64,000 nt of DNA from contig NZ_SJPK01000015.1 of the NCBI RefSeq assembly GCF_007859855.1, forward strand, positions 1-64,000, in the 5' to 3' direction. The notes beneath the pieces are model-generated. The model saw only the letters and a program-made list of their open reading frames with translations, was not told the DNA's origin and did no database searches. Shown piece after piece: positions 37,249 to 44,738 of the stretch; position 1 is the first letter of the stretch; each line of letters starts with the position of its first letter. This stretch comes from Allorhodopirellula solitaria. Its GTDB lineage: Bacteria > Planctomycetota > Planctomycetia > Pirellulales > Pirellulaceae. The position numbers were made by a program, and so were the translations under genes.

Positions 37249-39045
37249 ATGCTGCGGTTTTTCCAAAGCTTATTCGCGTCGATGAGTCTCGAACGCAAAT
37301 GTCTGCTGTTCTTCGGCTCGGCGCTGGTCGTGCTGATGTGCGGTGCGTTCTGCGTCGTTCTATTATTGGCCGATCGCTTCGTCCGGATGACGACACAGCA
37401 ACAGGCCCGTGACGTCGCGGCCACCGAGATGATGCTGCTGCACGCCAACGCAATTTACAAGAATGGGGTGCCCCCCCAACGTCTCGAGCTTGAGCAACAA
37501 CAGGTCACCGCACTGCGGTCGCAACTGCTCAGCGAGGATATTGAATTCGATATCCTCGGGCTTGAGGACCCGCACCCCTTTGACAATCTCGAGCCCGCGA
37601 CCCCACCCGCGTCGCCATCGGAGCGTCAACTTCTGGTTGAACTCGAGGGCATGTTTCGCTCCCGGATGGCCGATCGGCTGCGTGAGGACCAACCCGGGTT
37701 GGCCGAACCGGTCAACCTTGCCGAGGACGCAGCCATGAGCCGAATCGGGCCCGGTAACCGGCCGCTGTTCAGAGCGATTGGTCCGATTGAAGGTCGGTAC
37801 GTCTACTATGAGCCCGTTTTCCTGACCCAGGACTGCATCGCCTGCCACACGCCCACGGGAGCGGCGATCGCTCTCTCGCCTGACGTCGATCCCGAAACGC
37901 GGGCTGCTGAGTTGCCGTTTCGCGTCAAACGGGTGAGCATGCCTGATGAAAAGATCCTCAACGATACCAACCAAATTCGAGCCGCTGTCGTTGCGATGGC
38001 AATGTTAATCGTGGCGGTGACCCTCTTTGTGTTGCACGCGATCGTCCGCTATCTCGTCCTCCAACCCTTGCTGCACTTGCGCGATGTCAGTGATGCGATT
38101 ACCCATGGTGACACCAACCAGCGTGCGGTGATCGATACCGAAGATGAATTTCGCGAGCTCGCCGATGCCTTCAATCGCATGCTCCGGCACCTCACCGAGA
38201 CGCAAACCCAGCTCCAAAGCGTCAACCGGGAACTGGATGCCCGCGTGGACCAATTCGCCCAACTGAACCTGCAACTTTACGAAGCCAACCGCCTGAAGAC
38301 AGACTTTCTGGCGAACATGAGTCATGAACTGCGCACACCGCTGAACAGCATCATCGGGTTCTCGGAAGTCCTACAAGGCATCGATTCGCTCGAGGATAAA
38401 CAGCGTCGGTATGCCACCAACATTCAAAAAAGTGGGCGTCTGCTATTGGAGATGATCAATGACATCCTCGACTTGGCCAAGGTCGAAGCCGGCAAGATGG
38501 AGGTGCGTCGCAGCGAATTCCAAATCTCGCGGCTGATCAGTGCCCAGTGCGACATGATCCAGTCACTCTCAGAGGACAAGAACATCTCGTTGTCGATCGA
38601 CGTCCCCGATGACCTGCCCAAGGCCTATCAAGATCCCAACAAGCTCGGTCAGATCATCAACAACCTGCTCAGCAATGCCATCAAGTTCACGCCCGAAGGA
38701 GGCATGATCACGATCCGCGTCACGGACTTGGCCGACGGTCGCTTCCGGATGTCGGTGATCGATACCGGCGTCGGAATTGCCGAAGAAGACCAGCCGATCA
38801 TCTTTGAGAAGTTCCGTCAGAGTACCAAAGTGCTCGAGGGCGATGGTCTGACCCGAGAATTCGCCGGGACCGGCCTGGGGCTATCGATCGTTAAAGAACT
38901 GTCGATTCTGCTCGGTGGCGAGATTGATTTTAAGAGCGAACTGGGCCGAGGCAGTACCTTCTGGGTGACGCTTCCGTACCGGCTCGATGAACAGGAAATC
39001 GAAGACGCCCCCGCCGCCATGGTCTCGCTCGCCTCGAGCTCCTAG
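37249..39045 (+). CDS. Membrane sensor histidine kinase with periplasmic c-type haem site
   Basis: 598 residues from the ATG at 37249; an in-frame ATG at 37141 would add 36 residues ahead of the first helix. A helix at about 10-35 and another at about 245-265 enclose a 205-residue periplasmic sensor part. That part holds one CIACH motif (196-200), like the haem-binding DUF3365-type sensors. Then come HAMP, a coiled coil, HisKA with FLANMSHELRTPLNSI (phospho-acceptor H359), and the ATPase domain with NNLLSNAIKFTPEGG, DTGVGIAEEDQ and GTGLGLSIVKEL. No receiver domain or partner regulator lies nearby. Redox or NO/nitrite-type sensing is suggested by the haem and by nrfHA close by, but this is inference. 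Confidence 0.9.
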   Translation: MLRFFQSLFASMSLERKCLLFFGSALVVLMCGAFCVVLLLADRFVRMTTQQQARDVAATEMMLLHANAIYKNGVPPQRLELEQQQVTALRSQLLSEDIEFDILGLEDPHPFDNLEPATPPASPSERQLLVELEGMFRSRMADRLREDQPGLAEPVNLAEDAAMSRIGPGNRPLFRAIGPIEGRYVYYEPVFLTQDCIACHTPTGAAIALSPDVDPETRAAELPFRVKRVSMPDEKILNDTNQIRAAVVAMAMLIVAVTLFVLHAIVRYLVLQPLLHLRDVSDAITHGDTNQRAVIDTEDEFRELADAFNRMLRHLTETQTQLQSVNRELDARVDQFAQLNLQLYEANRLKTDFLANMSHELRTPLNSIIGFSEVLQGIDSLEDKQRRYATNIQKSGRLLLEMINDILDLAKVEAGKMEVRRSEFQISRLISAQCDMIQSLSEDKNISLSIDVPDDLPKAYQDPNKLGQIINNLLSNAIKFTPEGGMITIRVTDLADGRFRMSVIDTGVGIAEEDQPIIFEKFRQSTKVLEGDGLTREFAGTGLGLSIVKELSILLGGEIDFKSELGRGSTFWVTLPYRLDEQEIEDAPAAMVSLASSS

Positions 39046-39097
39046 CCCGATCGGTGTTTGGCGAGGGACTCATCGCTTCCTGGTCATTCCCCACAAG

Positions 39098-39126
39098 TTT
39101 TCCTACGCCGAAGGCGTAAAAGAAAA
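39098..39126. repeat. Head palindrome of the second repeat family, 39-kb locus
   Basis: TTTTCCTACGCCGAAGGCGT followed by an A-rich return arm forms a hairpin. The same sequence lies at 60856-60885, where it is directly joined to the CCGGTGGT hairpin; here the two are 680 bases apart. Confidence 0.8.
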
Positions 39127-39164
39127 TGTTTCTGCTCGTGATTGAGTGGCAGGCATCGAGGATG

Positions 39165-39410
39165 TTGGATTTTTGAGGCATCGGCTCCTGCATCCAGTGA
39201 GCGAAGAACGGATGCCCGGCAAGCGTGAAGTTGCCGAGCATCAACCGCACCACTGGTGCGCTATCGACCGGAATATCCCTTCCCAGGCCCGCGTCCCCGC
39301 ATTGCCGCCAGTCCGTTTTTTCCGGCATCTACAAATCTATCGGAGTCGTCCCTGAAATTCAAAATTACTCAGCGCAGGAGCCCATGCCTGGAAAATCTAC
39401 CACGCAGGAT
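39165..39410. mobile_element. Degraded MITE-like copy (reverse orientation)
   Basis: A left arm near 39172 (TTTTTGAGGCATCGGCTCC) and a right arm near 39385 (GCCCATGCCTGGAAAATCT) resemble the family termini. Between them CGACCGGAATATCCCTTCCC mirrors the interior of copy D (CGACCGAGATATCCCTTGCC). Many substitutions and gaps show that it is old; its limits are approximate. Confidence 0.5.
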
Positions 39411-39475
39411 CCGAGAATCGATCGGTTCGACCGCGATTTCCATGCCACTCAATTCCGAGAAGAACCAAGGAAATA

Positions 39476-39794
39476 GGGCTCATCCGAGGGAAGCGTGCGC
39501 CCGAGGTTTTCAAGGCATGGCTCCAGTATCGAAGGATTTATTTGTGGGATGTGATTATCAATGTTAGACTGGCACTGCCGGGAGAAACGGAGCCGAGCTC
39601 TGCAGAGGTGCTGGCTTGGCAAGGGATATCTCGGTCGACAGCGTTTCCCTGCAAAAGCGGTACGCCAATGGTGTTGTCGATCCCTGGCGAGCGTTTGTTC
39701 GTCAGGGACGCATTTTTGAAAGATCATTGGATACTAAAGCCATGCCTCAAAAATCCTTCCGCTGTGCTCTGCGCACGCTTCCGTCGGATGAACC
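39476..39794. mobile_element. MITE-like inverted-repeat element, copy C
   Basis: About 319 bases. The right terminus (39728-39794) and the reverse complement of the left (39476-39540) share GGCATGGCT, CGGAAG/CGTGCGC and TCATCCGA blocks. The interior matches copies B and D almost throughout, with the same small open stretch coding LPGETEPSSAEV. Flanks read GAAATA on the left and GAAAATA on the right, compatible with a 7-base target duplication that lost one A. It appears to be inserted into the second repeat family. Confidence 0.85.
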
Positions 39795-39802
39795 GAAAAT
39801 AG

Positions 39803-39980
39803 CCGGTGGTCGAGCGCAAGCGAACACCACCGGAAACGCCGCGAAACACGCCTGCTAACCCCGAATGGGGTGGAAGATCGTCCACGGCGAGGTCTGCGAC
39901 CCACTTCGGGGTCGGCGCTCCCCTCTTCCACGATCAATCGTAGGTGGCGCTGCGCTGACCCGCGGCTATTTTCTATTATC
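39803..39980. repeat. Second palindromic repeat family, 39-kb copy (body)
   Basis: Starts with the hairpin CCGGTGGT...ACCACCGG, then AACCCCGAATGGGGTGGAAG and GCGACCCACTTCGGGGTCG, which are short palindromes. The same order and near-identical sequence occur at 60888-61045. No protein is coded. Confidence 0.8.
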
Positions 39981-40007
39981 CCTGACGGGATATTTGTGGG
40001 GACGCAA

Positions 40008-40061
40008 GGACTCATCGCTTCGTCCGCTACGATGCGGGGGACTCATCGCTTCGTCCACTAC
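40008..40061 (+). repeat. Direct repeat pair
   Basis: GGACTCATCGCTTCGTCC occurs at 40008 and 40039 with flanking similarity, and a shorter match (GGACTCATCGCTTC) is at about 39066. They lie immediately downstream of greA. Confidence 0.75.
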
Positions 40062-40063
40062 TG

Positions 40064-40543
40064 TCACAGTTCGAAAGAGATCTTCAGCACCTTGAACTTG
40101 ATCTTGCCCGCGGGCACGTCAATTTCGGCGAACTCACCCTTTTTCTTACCGAGCAAGCCCTGGCCGAAGGGGCTCGTGACGAGAATCTTGCCCGCGTCGT
40201 AGTCCTCATCACCAGCGCCGACGAGTGTGAACTCTTCCTCGTCCCCGTAGGCAACATCCTCCACCGTGACCGTGCAACCGAAAACGACTTCATCTTTGGG
40301 CAGTTTTGACGGGTCGATGATCGAGGCGCGCGCGATTTTGTCTTTCAGCTCGTTGACTTTCGCCATCAACATCCCTTGGTTTTCACGCTGAGCGTGATAC
40401 TCCGCATTCTCTTTCAGATCGCCTTCCTCTCGAGCTTCGGCAATCTTCTCCGTCACGAGCGGCATTTCCACGTGCTCGAGACGGTGAATTTCCGCTTTGA
40501 TTTTGTTGTAGCCCTCGCGGGTCATGGGGACGGATTCAACCAT
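40064..40543 (-). CDS. greA: Transcription elongation factor GreA
   Basis: 159 residues, the normal length. The start at 40543 ([15 protein letters not shown]) is chosen because AGGA lies eight bases upstream; more distal in-frame starts would add non-conserved residues. The N-terminal coiled coil has [24 protein letters not shown] sequence ([17 protein letters not shown]), with the acidic tip that enters the RNA polymerase channel. The C-terminal FKBP-like domain ends in [14 protein letters not shown]. It rescues back-tracked polymerase by stimulating transcript cleavage. Confidence 0.95.
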   Translation of the reverse strand: MVESVPMTREGYNKIKAEIHRLEHVEMPLVTEKIAEAREEGDLKENAEYHAQRENQGMLMAKVNELKDKIARASIIDPSKLPKDEVVFGCTVTVEDVAYGDEEEFTLVGAGDEDYDAGKILVTSPFGQGLLGKKKGEFAEIDVPAGKIKFKVLKISFEL

Positions 40544-40785
40544 GCCTGTCATCCTGAATTTTTGCAGAAACCAAAAAAGAAACCTTTCCCACACCCATGT
40601 GTTGGAAAAGGCCGCCGTGACGAATCAAAGACGCGTCATTGTGAACCAGTCCGACGCGCGCGGCAAGTGCTCTCGAGCCCTTCCCCAGCGTGAAACCGAC
40701 AATCCGACGTCCGCCGCCTGAGGCCGGCACGGCACGCAAAACAGCCGAAATCTGCAACGCGTGCGTTCGCATCTCTAAGACAGAG

Positions 40786-41007
40786 TCATCGCCGGGGAGG
40801 TTCGTCCGGATAGTCGCGGTACTCAACCGGTGTATCCTCCGCATCCCCCTCAAACGGCACACCAATCTCCTCGTTGAACCAGCGTCCCAGATCAATCAGT
40901 TGGCACCGGGAGGTGCAGAACGGAGGTGTCGGGGTCTCGTCGGACAAGAATTTCCGGCCGCAGGTCGGACAGGTCATGGGATTCGGTTTCATTTTCGAGA
41001 CATCCAT
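40786..41007 (-). CDS. yacG: DNA gyrase inhibitor YacG-like zinc protein
   Basis: 73 residues. The zinc site is CPTCGRKF and then FCTSRCQLIDLGRWFNEE, the complete YacG signature. In E. coli the protein binds GyrB and blocks DNA binding. A second in-frame ATG at 40992 is an alternative start. It stands alone, 243 bases upstream of greA on the same strand. The acidic C-terminus (EGDAEDTPVEYRDYPDEP) is somewhat longer than the minimal domain. Confidence 0.92.
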   Translation of the reverse strand: MDVSKMKPNPMTCPTCGRKFLSDETPTPPFCTSRCQLIDLGRWFNEEIGVPFEGDAEDTPVEYRDYPDEPPRR

Positions 41008-41129
41008 GAAAATCGACTTTACCGGGGGTCAAAGGCTGCAATGATGAGGCGTCCAACAACGGAACGCCACCGCGGACCCCCATAGCTTACAATAGAAGGA
41101 TCGTTTTGAAAAACCTTGGATGGATTGCC

Positions 41130-42416
41130 ATGTTCTCCGTGCCCCACACCGCCCCCCACCTGCCGGCCTCGCGCTCGTGGGCCCCGCGCCGCTGGGCTTC
41201 AGGTCGCCGGATCTTGGGTCGCCGGATCTGGGGTTGCTGGGCTTCAGGTCGCCGGATCTGTTCGAGGGTAGCCTGGCGGACCGGCGAGTTCGCATTGGTG
41301 CTTCTTTGTGGATCGGTCACGGGCGGTCTCGCAAGCGTCTACGCAGACGGCCCGACCGCGGCGGCGAGCGACTCCAACACGACGGCGCCCTCGGTAACCT
41401 ACTCAGCGGCCGTCGTCGAAAAGGCGGAGACTGTATTGCTCGACGCTGGGCTGCGACGAAGCGGAAAATCGATCCAGAGTACCGACGCGGCGGAGTTGTC
41501 GCGGACGCTCAGTGGGCTCGGCCGCGAACGACGAGAGCTCCAACTGCAACAGAAAGCGTTCACGGTCTCCCAGAACCAGGGGGCGATGTTCGAGAATGAA
41601 ATCAACCAACTTAAAAACCAAGACGGCGAACTGAACCTGCAACTCGCCCGCGTCGCTGGCATCGACGTGGCAAAAAACAATCGACTGGTAGCATTGATCA
41701 ATGCCACGCGGACCAAGATTGAACAGCTTAAAAAGCAGCATGGCGAACATAAAGAGCTGATCCAGAAGGCTCGAGCGAAGATCAACACTGCCGAACAAGG
41801 TTACGCCGAGTCCGTCTTTCAAGTACGCAAGCAGATCGATGAACTCGAGGACACGATTCAAACTCAGCTCGAGAACGGGCAGGTTCAGATTGCGATCAGC
41901 GTGATGAACGCGAACTTTGACGTCCCGAAAGATGTTGATGCGGAGCAAGTCTTGCACGCGATCGAGAATCGCTTTCGCGATTTCGAACAGGAGGTCTTTC
42001 AAGAGACGATTGAACTGAACGCTGCGCCGAGTGGCGCACTGTACACAATGGTCAGCGTCAACCAGCAATCCGTCCGGATGATCATCGACAGTGGTGCCAC
42101 CCTCGTGACACTGCCTGCCGACGCCGCAAAGGAGCTGCAGATCGTCGTTCCCGATGATGCTCCCATTCTCCGCCTGCAACTCGCCAATGGGCAACAGATC
42201 AGTGGCCGACGCGTCAAACTCTCGAGTGTTCGCGTCGGTCAATTCGAAGCCGAGGATGTCGATGCCGTCGTGCTCGAAGCGATCCCTCTCAAAGCCGAAC
42301 CCCTGTTGGGACTCAGCTATCTCAATCGATACAAGTTCGAACTCGACTCGGCCGGCAAAACGCTCGGACTGCTCCGTGTGGATGACGCCGACTCTCCGGA
42401 CGCTCAGACTCACTGA
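41130..42416 (+). CDS. Exported coiled-coil protein with retropepsin-like aspartic protease domain
   Basis: 428 residues from the ATG at 41130. The first 35 residues are an Arg/Trp-rich stretch coded by a tandem repeat (ASGRRILGRRIWGC), followed by a hydrophobic segment, so the signal region is unusual. A long coiled coil (about 105-285) leads to the protease domain: MIIDSGATLVTLPADAA (the DSGA motif), GQQISGRRVKLSSVRVG and LLGLSYLNRYKFELD. This is the single-domain clan AA form, which works as a dimer. It ends in TGATG, overlapping mutM by one base. Substrate unknown. Confidence 0.85.
   Translation: MFSVPHTAPHLPASRSWAPRRWASGRRILGRRIWGCWASGRRICSRVAWRTGEFALVLLCGSVTGGLASVYADGPTAAASDSNTTAPSVTYSAAVVEKAETVLLDAGLRRSGKSIQSTDAAELSRTLSGLGRERRELQLQQKAFTVSQNQGAMFENEINQLKNQDGELNLQLARVAGIDVAKNNRLVALINATRTKIEQLKKQHGEHKELIQKARAKINTAEQGYAESVFQVRKQIDELEDTIQTQLENGQVQIAISVMNANFDVPKDVDAEQVLHAIENRFRDFEQEVFQETIELNAAPSGALYTMVSVNQQSVRMIIDSGATLVTLPADAAKELQIVVPDDAPILRLQLANGQQISGRRVKLSSVRVGQFEAEDVDAVVLEAIPLKAEPLLGLSYLNRYKFELDSAGKTLGLLRVDDADSPDAQTH
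41191..41260 (+). repeat. Tandem repeat in an N-terminal coding region
   Basis: Two 25-bp units (GCTGGGCTTCAGGTCGCCGG plus five more) with an extra 15-bp unit (GGGTCGCCGGATCTG) between them. They encode repeated GRRI blocks in the aspartic protease protein. Confidence 0.9.
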
Positions 42417-43408
42417 TGCCGGAGCTTCCGGAAGTCGAGACGATGTGTCGAGGGATTCGACCCATCATTGGTTCGCGGGTCGCCCGTGTCGAGCAGCCAC
42501 CCTGCGCCTGTCGACCGTGTCGGATCGAACCGCCAATCACCGAGATCCACCGCTCGCGCGTGGGCCAACTCGTCAGCGACATTCAGCGGCGGGGCAAGCG
42601 GGTGATGATCGTGTTCGAGGACCAGTATCGACTTGTGATCGAACCGCGTATGAGCGGGCTGGTATTGCTAGCCGATCCACCGGGTGTCGATCACCTGCGG
42701 CTCCGAATTGAATTTTGCAGTGAGCAGACTTCCGCTGCCGAGCGGTTGGGGCCAGACGAGCGTCCGGGAAGGGCCGGCTCCGCGGCGAACGAAGCCGCTG
42801 CCGGAATGTCTCGTACAGTGCCTAACGCTCGTGCAGTGCCTAGCGATAGTCCGCTCTTGGTGTGGGATCGGCGGGGCCTCGGCACGATCCGCTTGATGAG
42901 TCCCACAGAGTACGAATCACAGATCGACGCGAGATTGGGCGAAGACGCACTGTTGATTTCAGAACCGACACTTCGCGAGCGGCTCAGCCGGAGCGGACGG
43001 GCGATCAAGGTCGCTCTGCTCGATCAGACTGCCGTGGCAGGCATCGGCAACCTCTACGCAGCGGAGATCTTATTCGTCGCCGGCATCGATCCGCGACGGA
43101 GGTGCGACCAACTCAGCCGGCCGCAGTGGTCGCGGCTGCACGCAGCCATTGGCCGGGTCTTGAACCAGGCGATCGCTCACGAGGGCAGCACGCTGAGCGA
43201 CGGAACGTATCGCAATGCGCTGAATCAATCGGGCGGGTACCAAAACATGCACCGCGTGTACGACCGGGCGGGGGAGCTGTGCTCACGCTGCCACGAGGGC
43301 ACGATCCGCCGAATCGTTCAGGCCCAACGATCGACGTTTTTTTGTCCAAAATGCCAGCGGCGGACGGGAAAACATGTGGCGGTTGGCGAAATCGGCTTCT
43401 CCGACTAA
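42416..43408 (+). CDS. mutM: Formamidopyrimidine-DNA glycosylase (Fpg/MutM)
   Basis: 330 residues. The mature protein starts P2-E3-L-P-E-V-E-T, giving the catalytic proline and glutamate. The helix-two-turn-helix has GIGNLYAAEILF, and the zinc finger is CSRC and CPKC near the end, closing KHVAVGEIG. It removes oxidised purines such as 8-oxoguanine. The protein is about 60 residues longer than E. coli MutM; the extra lies at about 95-145 (SAAERLGPDERPGRAG, then an 18-bp coded duplication) and is not found in standard members. The start overlaps the aspartic protease stop. Confidence 0.95.
   Translation: MPELPEVETMCRGIRPIIGSRVARVEQPPCACRPCRIEPPITEIHRSRVGQLVSDIQRRGKRVMIVFEDQYRLVIEPRMSGLVLLADPPGVDHLRLRIEFCSEQTSAAERLGPDERPGRAGSAANEAAAGMSRTVPNARAVPSDSPLLVWDRRGLGTIRLMSPTEYESQIDARLGEDALLISEPTLRERLSRSGRAIKVALLDQTAVAGIGNLYAAEILFVAGIDPRRRCDQLSRPQWSRLHAAIGRVLNQAIAHEGSTLSDGTYRNALNQSGGYQNMHRVYDRAGELCSRCHEGTIRRIVQAQRSTFFCPKCQRRTGKHVAVGEIGFSD
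42813..42848 (+). repeat. 18-bp tandem duplication within mutM
   Basis: Two units of GTACAGTGCCTAACGCTC type, at 42813 and 42831, differing at a few positions. They fall inside the extra segment of MutM and encode TVPNARAVPSDS. Confidence 0.85.
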
Positions 43409-43470
43409 CATCTGCGGCTTCCTGCCCTGCGGTTTTTTACGATCTTTTCCTGACACGACAGCCTTTTCCC

Positions 43471-43824
43471 GTGCCTGATTCGCTCGCTCCACTCGATCGT
43501 CTGATGTCCACCCTCGCTGAGCGTGCCGCTGAGCGACCGGCGGGCTCGTACACGACAAAACTACTCGACGGTGGCGCCGATGCGATCGGCAAGAAGATTC
43601 GCGAGGAAGCGGAAGAGCTGATCGAGGCAGCGGGCGAAGCAGGAGCTGACGGACGTGCTCACGCCGTCTACGAGGCTGGCGATTTGATTTATCACACCCT
43701 CGTAATGTTGGCCTGGCGCGGGATCTCGCTCGACGAGGTCGCCGCGGAACTGGCCCGCCGCGAGGGCACCTCCGGGTTGGCCGAGAAGGCCGCCCGTCAA
43801 TCCAACGATGGACTAACAAAGTAG
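43471..43824 (+). CDS. hisE: Phosphoribosyl-ATP pyrophosphohydrolase, HisE
   Basis: 117 residues from a GTG at 43471; the conserved LDRLMSTLAER lies before the next ATG (43504), so the GTG is preferred. RPAGSYTTKLLDGGADAIGK and KIREEAEELIEAA give the MazG-like metal-binding EExxE site. YEAGDLIYHTLVMLA follows. HisE removes pyrophosphate from PR-ATP in the second step of histidine synthesis. It is a stand-alone HisE, not fused to HisI, and sits five bases ahead of hisG. Confidence 0.93.
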   Translation: MPDSLAPLDRLMSTLAERAAERPAGSYTTKLLDGGADAIGKKIREEAEELIEAAGEAGADGRAHAVYEAGDLIYHTLVMLAWRGISLDEVAAELARREGTSGLAEKAARQSNDGLTK

Positions 43825-43829
43825 TAGCC

Positions 43830-44690
43830 ATGATCTCCGATTCTCACCTTCGATTGGGCATCCCAAGCAAGGGACGGCTGAGCGATTTAGCGACCGACCT
43901 CCTGTCACAAGCTGGGTTGCGTTTCCGACGCCAAAACCGGGGCCTGTTCGCCCGGGTCAGCGGTATGGATGTGGATCTCGTCTACCTTCGCACCGACGAC
44001 ATCCCCACGCTTTGCGCCGAGGGAGCCATCGACATGGGGATCACCGGCGGCGATTTAGTTCAAGAATCGGGAGCCGCCGTCGAGCAGCGGATGAAGTTTG
44101 GCGTCGGTCGATGCCGGCTCGCTTTTTGTGTCCCTGACGATAAAGAGATCAAGTCGGCCGCGGAACTCGATGGCAAACGGATCGCCACCAGTTTCCCCAA
44201 TGTCACCCGGCAATATCTCGCTGAGCACGGGGCTCAAGCGCACCTGGTCTCGCTCGCTGGCAGCGTCGAAGCGATGATTCAGCTCGGCGTTGCTGACGCG
44301 ATCGTCGATCTCGTGGAAACCGGCAGCACACTGGCGGCGAACCGACTCCGCATCCTCGAAGAAATCGGACACTACGAAACCGTCTTGATCCAAAACGACA
44401 CGAGACGACTCAGCGGGATCGCCGACAGTCTTGTGCAGCGTCTCGAGGGTGTCGTGATCGCCCGTGACTACTCACTGATCCAGTACAACGTTCCCCGGCG
44501 CGAGCTTGCCGCTGCGGAGAAAGTGACGCCAGGTTTCAACTCTCCGACGATCAATTCGCTCGAAGATGCAGACTGGTGCAGCGTGCAAGTAATGGTGCGC
44601 CGGGGCGAAGTTGTTGACGTCATGGACCAACTCAAATTGATCGGCGCGACAGCCGTCTTCGAGATGACGCTCAATAACTGTCGGCTGTAG
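43830..44690 (+). CDS. hisG: ATP phosphoribosyltransferase, long-form HisG
   Basis: 286 residues, a length that includes the C-terminal regulatory domain, so no HisZ is needed. RLGIPSKGRLSDLATDLLSQ opens the protein. The PRPP site is in LGVADAIVDLVETGSTLAAN, the standard HisG signature. The C-terminal ACT-like domain carries feedback inhibition by histidine in relatives (NSPTINSLEDADWCSVQVMV). It catalyses the first committed step, joining ATP and PRPP. The rest of the his genes are not in the window, as is common in planctomycetes. Confidence 0.95.
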   Translation: MISDSHLRLGIPSKGRLSDLATDLLSQAGLRFRRQNRGLFARVSGMDVDLVYLRTDDIPTLCAEGAIDMGITGGDLVQESGAAVEQRMKFGVGRCRLAFCVPDDKEIKSAAELDGKRIATSFPNVTRQYLAEHGAQAHLVSLAGSVEAMIQLGVADAIVDLVETGSTLAANRLRILEEIGHYETVLIQNDTRRLSGIADSLVQRLEGVVIARDYSLIQYNVPRRELAAAEKVTPGFNSPTINSLEDADWCSVQVMVRRGEVVDVMDQLKLIGATAVFEMTLNNCRL

Positions 44691-44738
44691 TCAACCGGAT
44701 GGACTGGCGGAGCCTCATCCTGCTCTTTCCCGTTGCAT

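Larger units (their letters stand above)
39046..40063. other. Repeat-filled intergenic region
   Basis: About 1 kb without a real gene. It holds, in order, the head palindrome of the second repeat family (39098-39126), a degraded MITE-like copy (about 39165-39410), MITE-like copy C (39476-39794), the rest of the second repeat (39803-39980), and a pair of direct repeats of about 23 bases (40008 and 40039). Short frames in it are repeat-encoded. Confidence 0.8.

Noticed and set aside
39542-39802. Frame of about 86 codons inside MITE-like copy C
   Set aside because: The peptide is similar in copies B and D because the DNA is similar, but it is broken or shifted between copies and includes the terminal repeat, so a protein function is not supported.
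39046-40063. Possible CRISPR array in the repeat-rich region
   Set aside because: The repeats are few, of unequal spacing and palindromic in several types, and there are no cas genes in the window.
42862-43470. Long open extension upstream of hisE in the same frame
   Set aside because: It lies entirely over mutM, is Arg-rich and shadow-like; the HisE homology begins only at the GTG at 43471.
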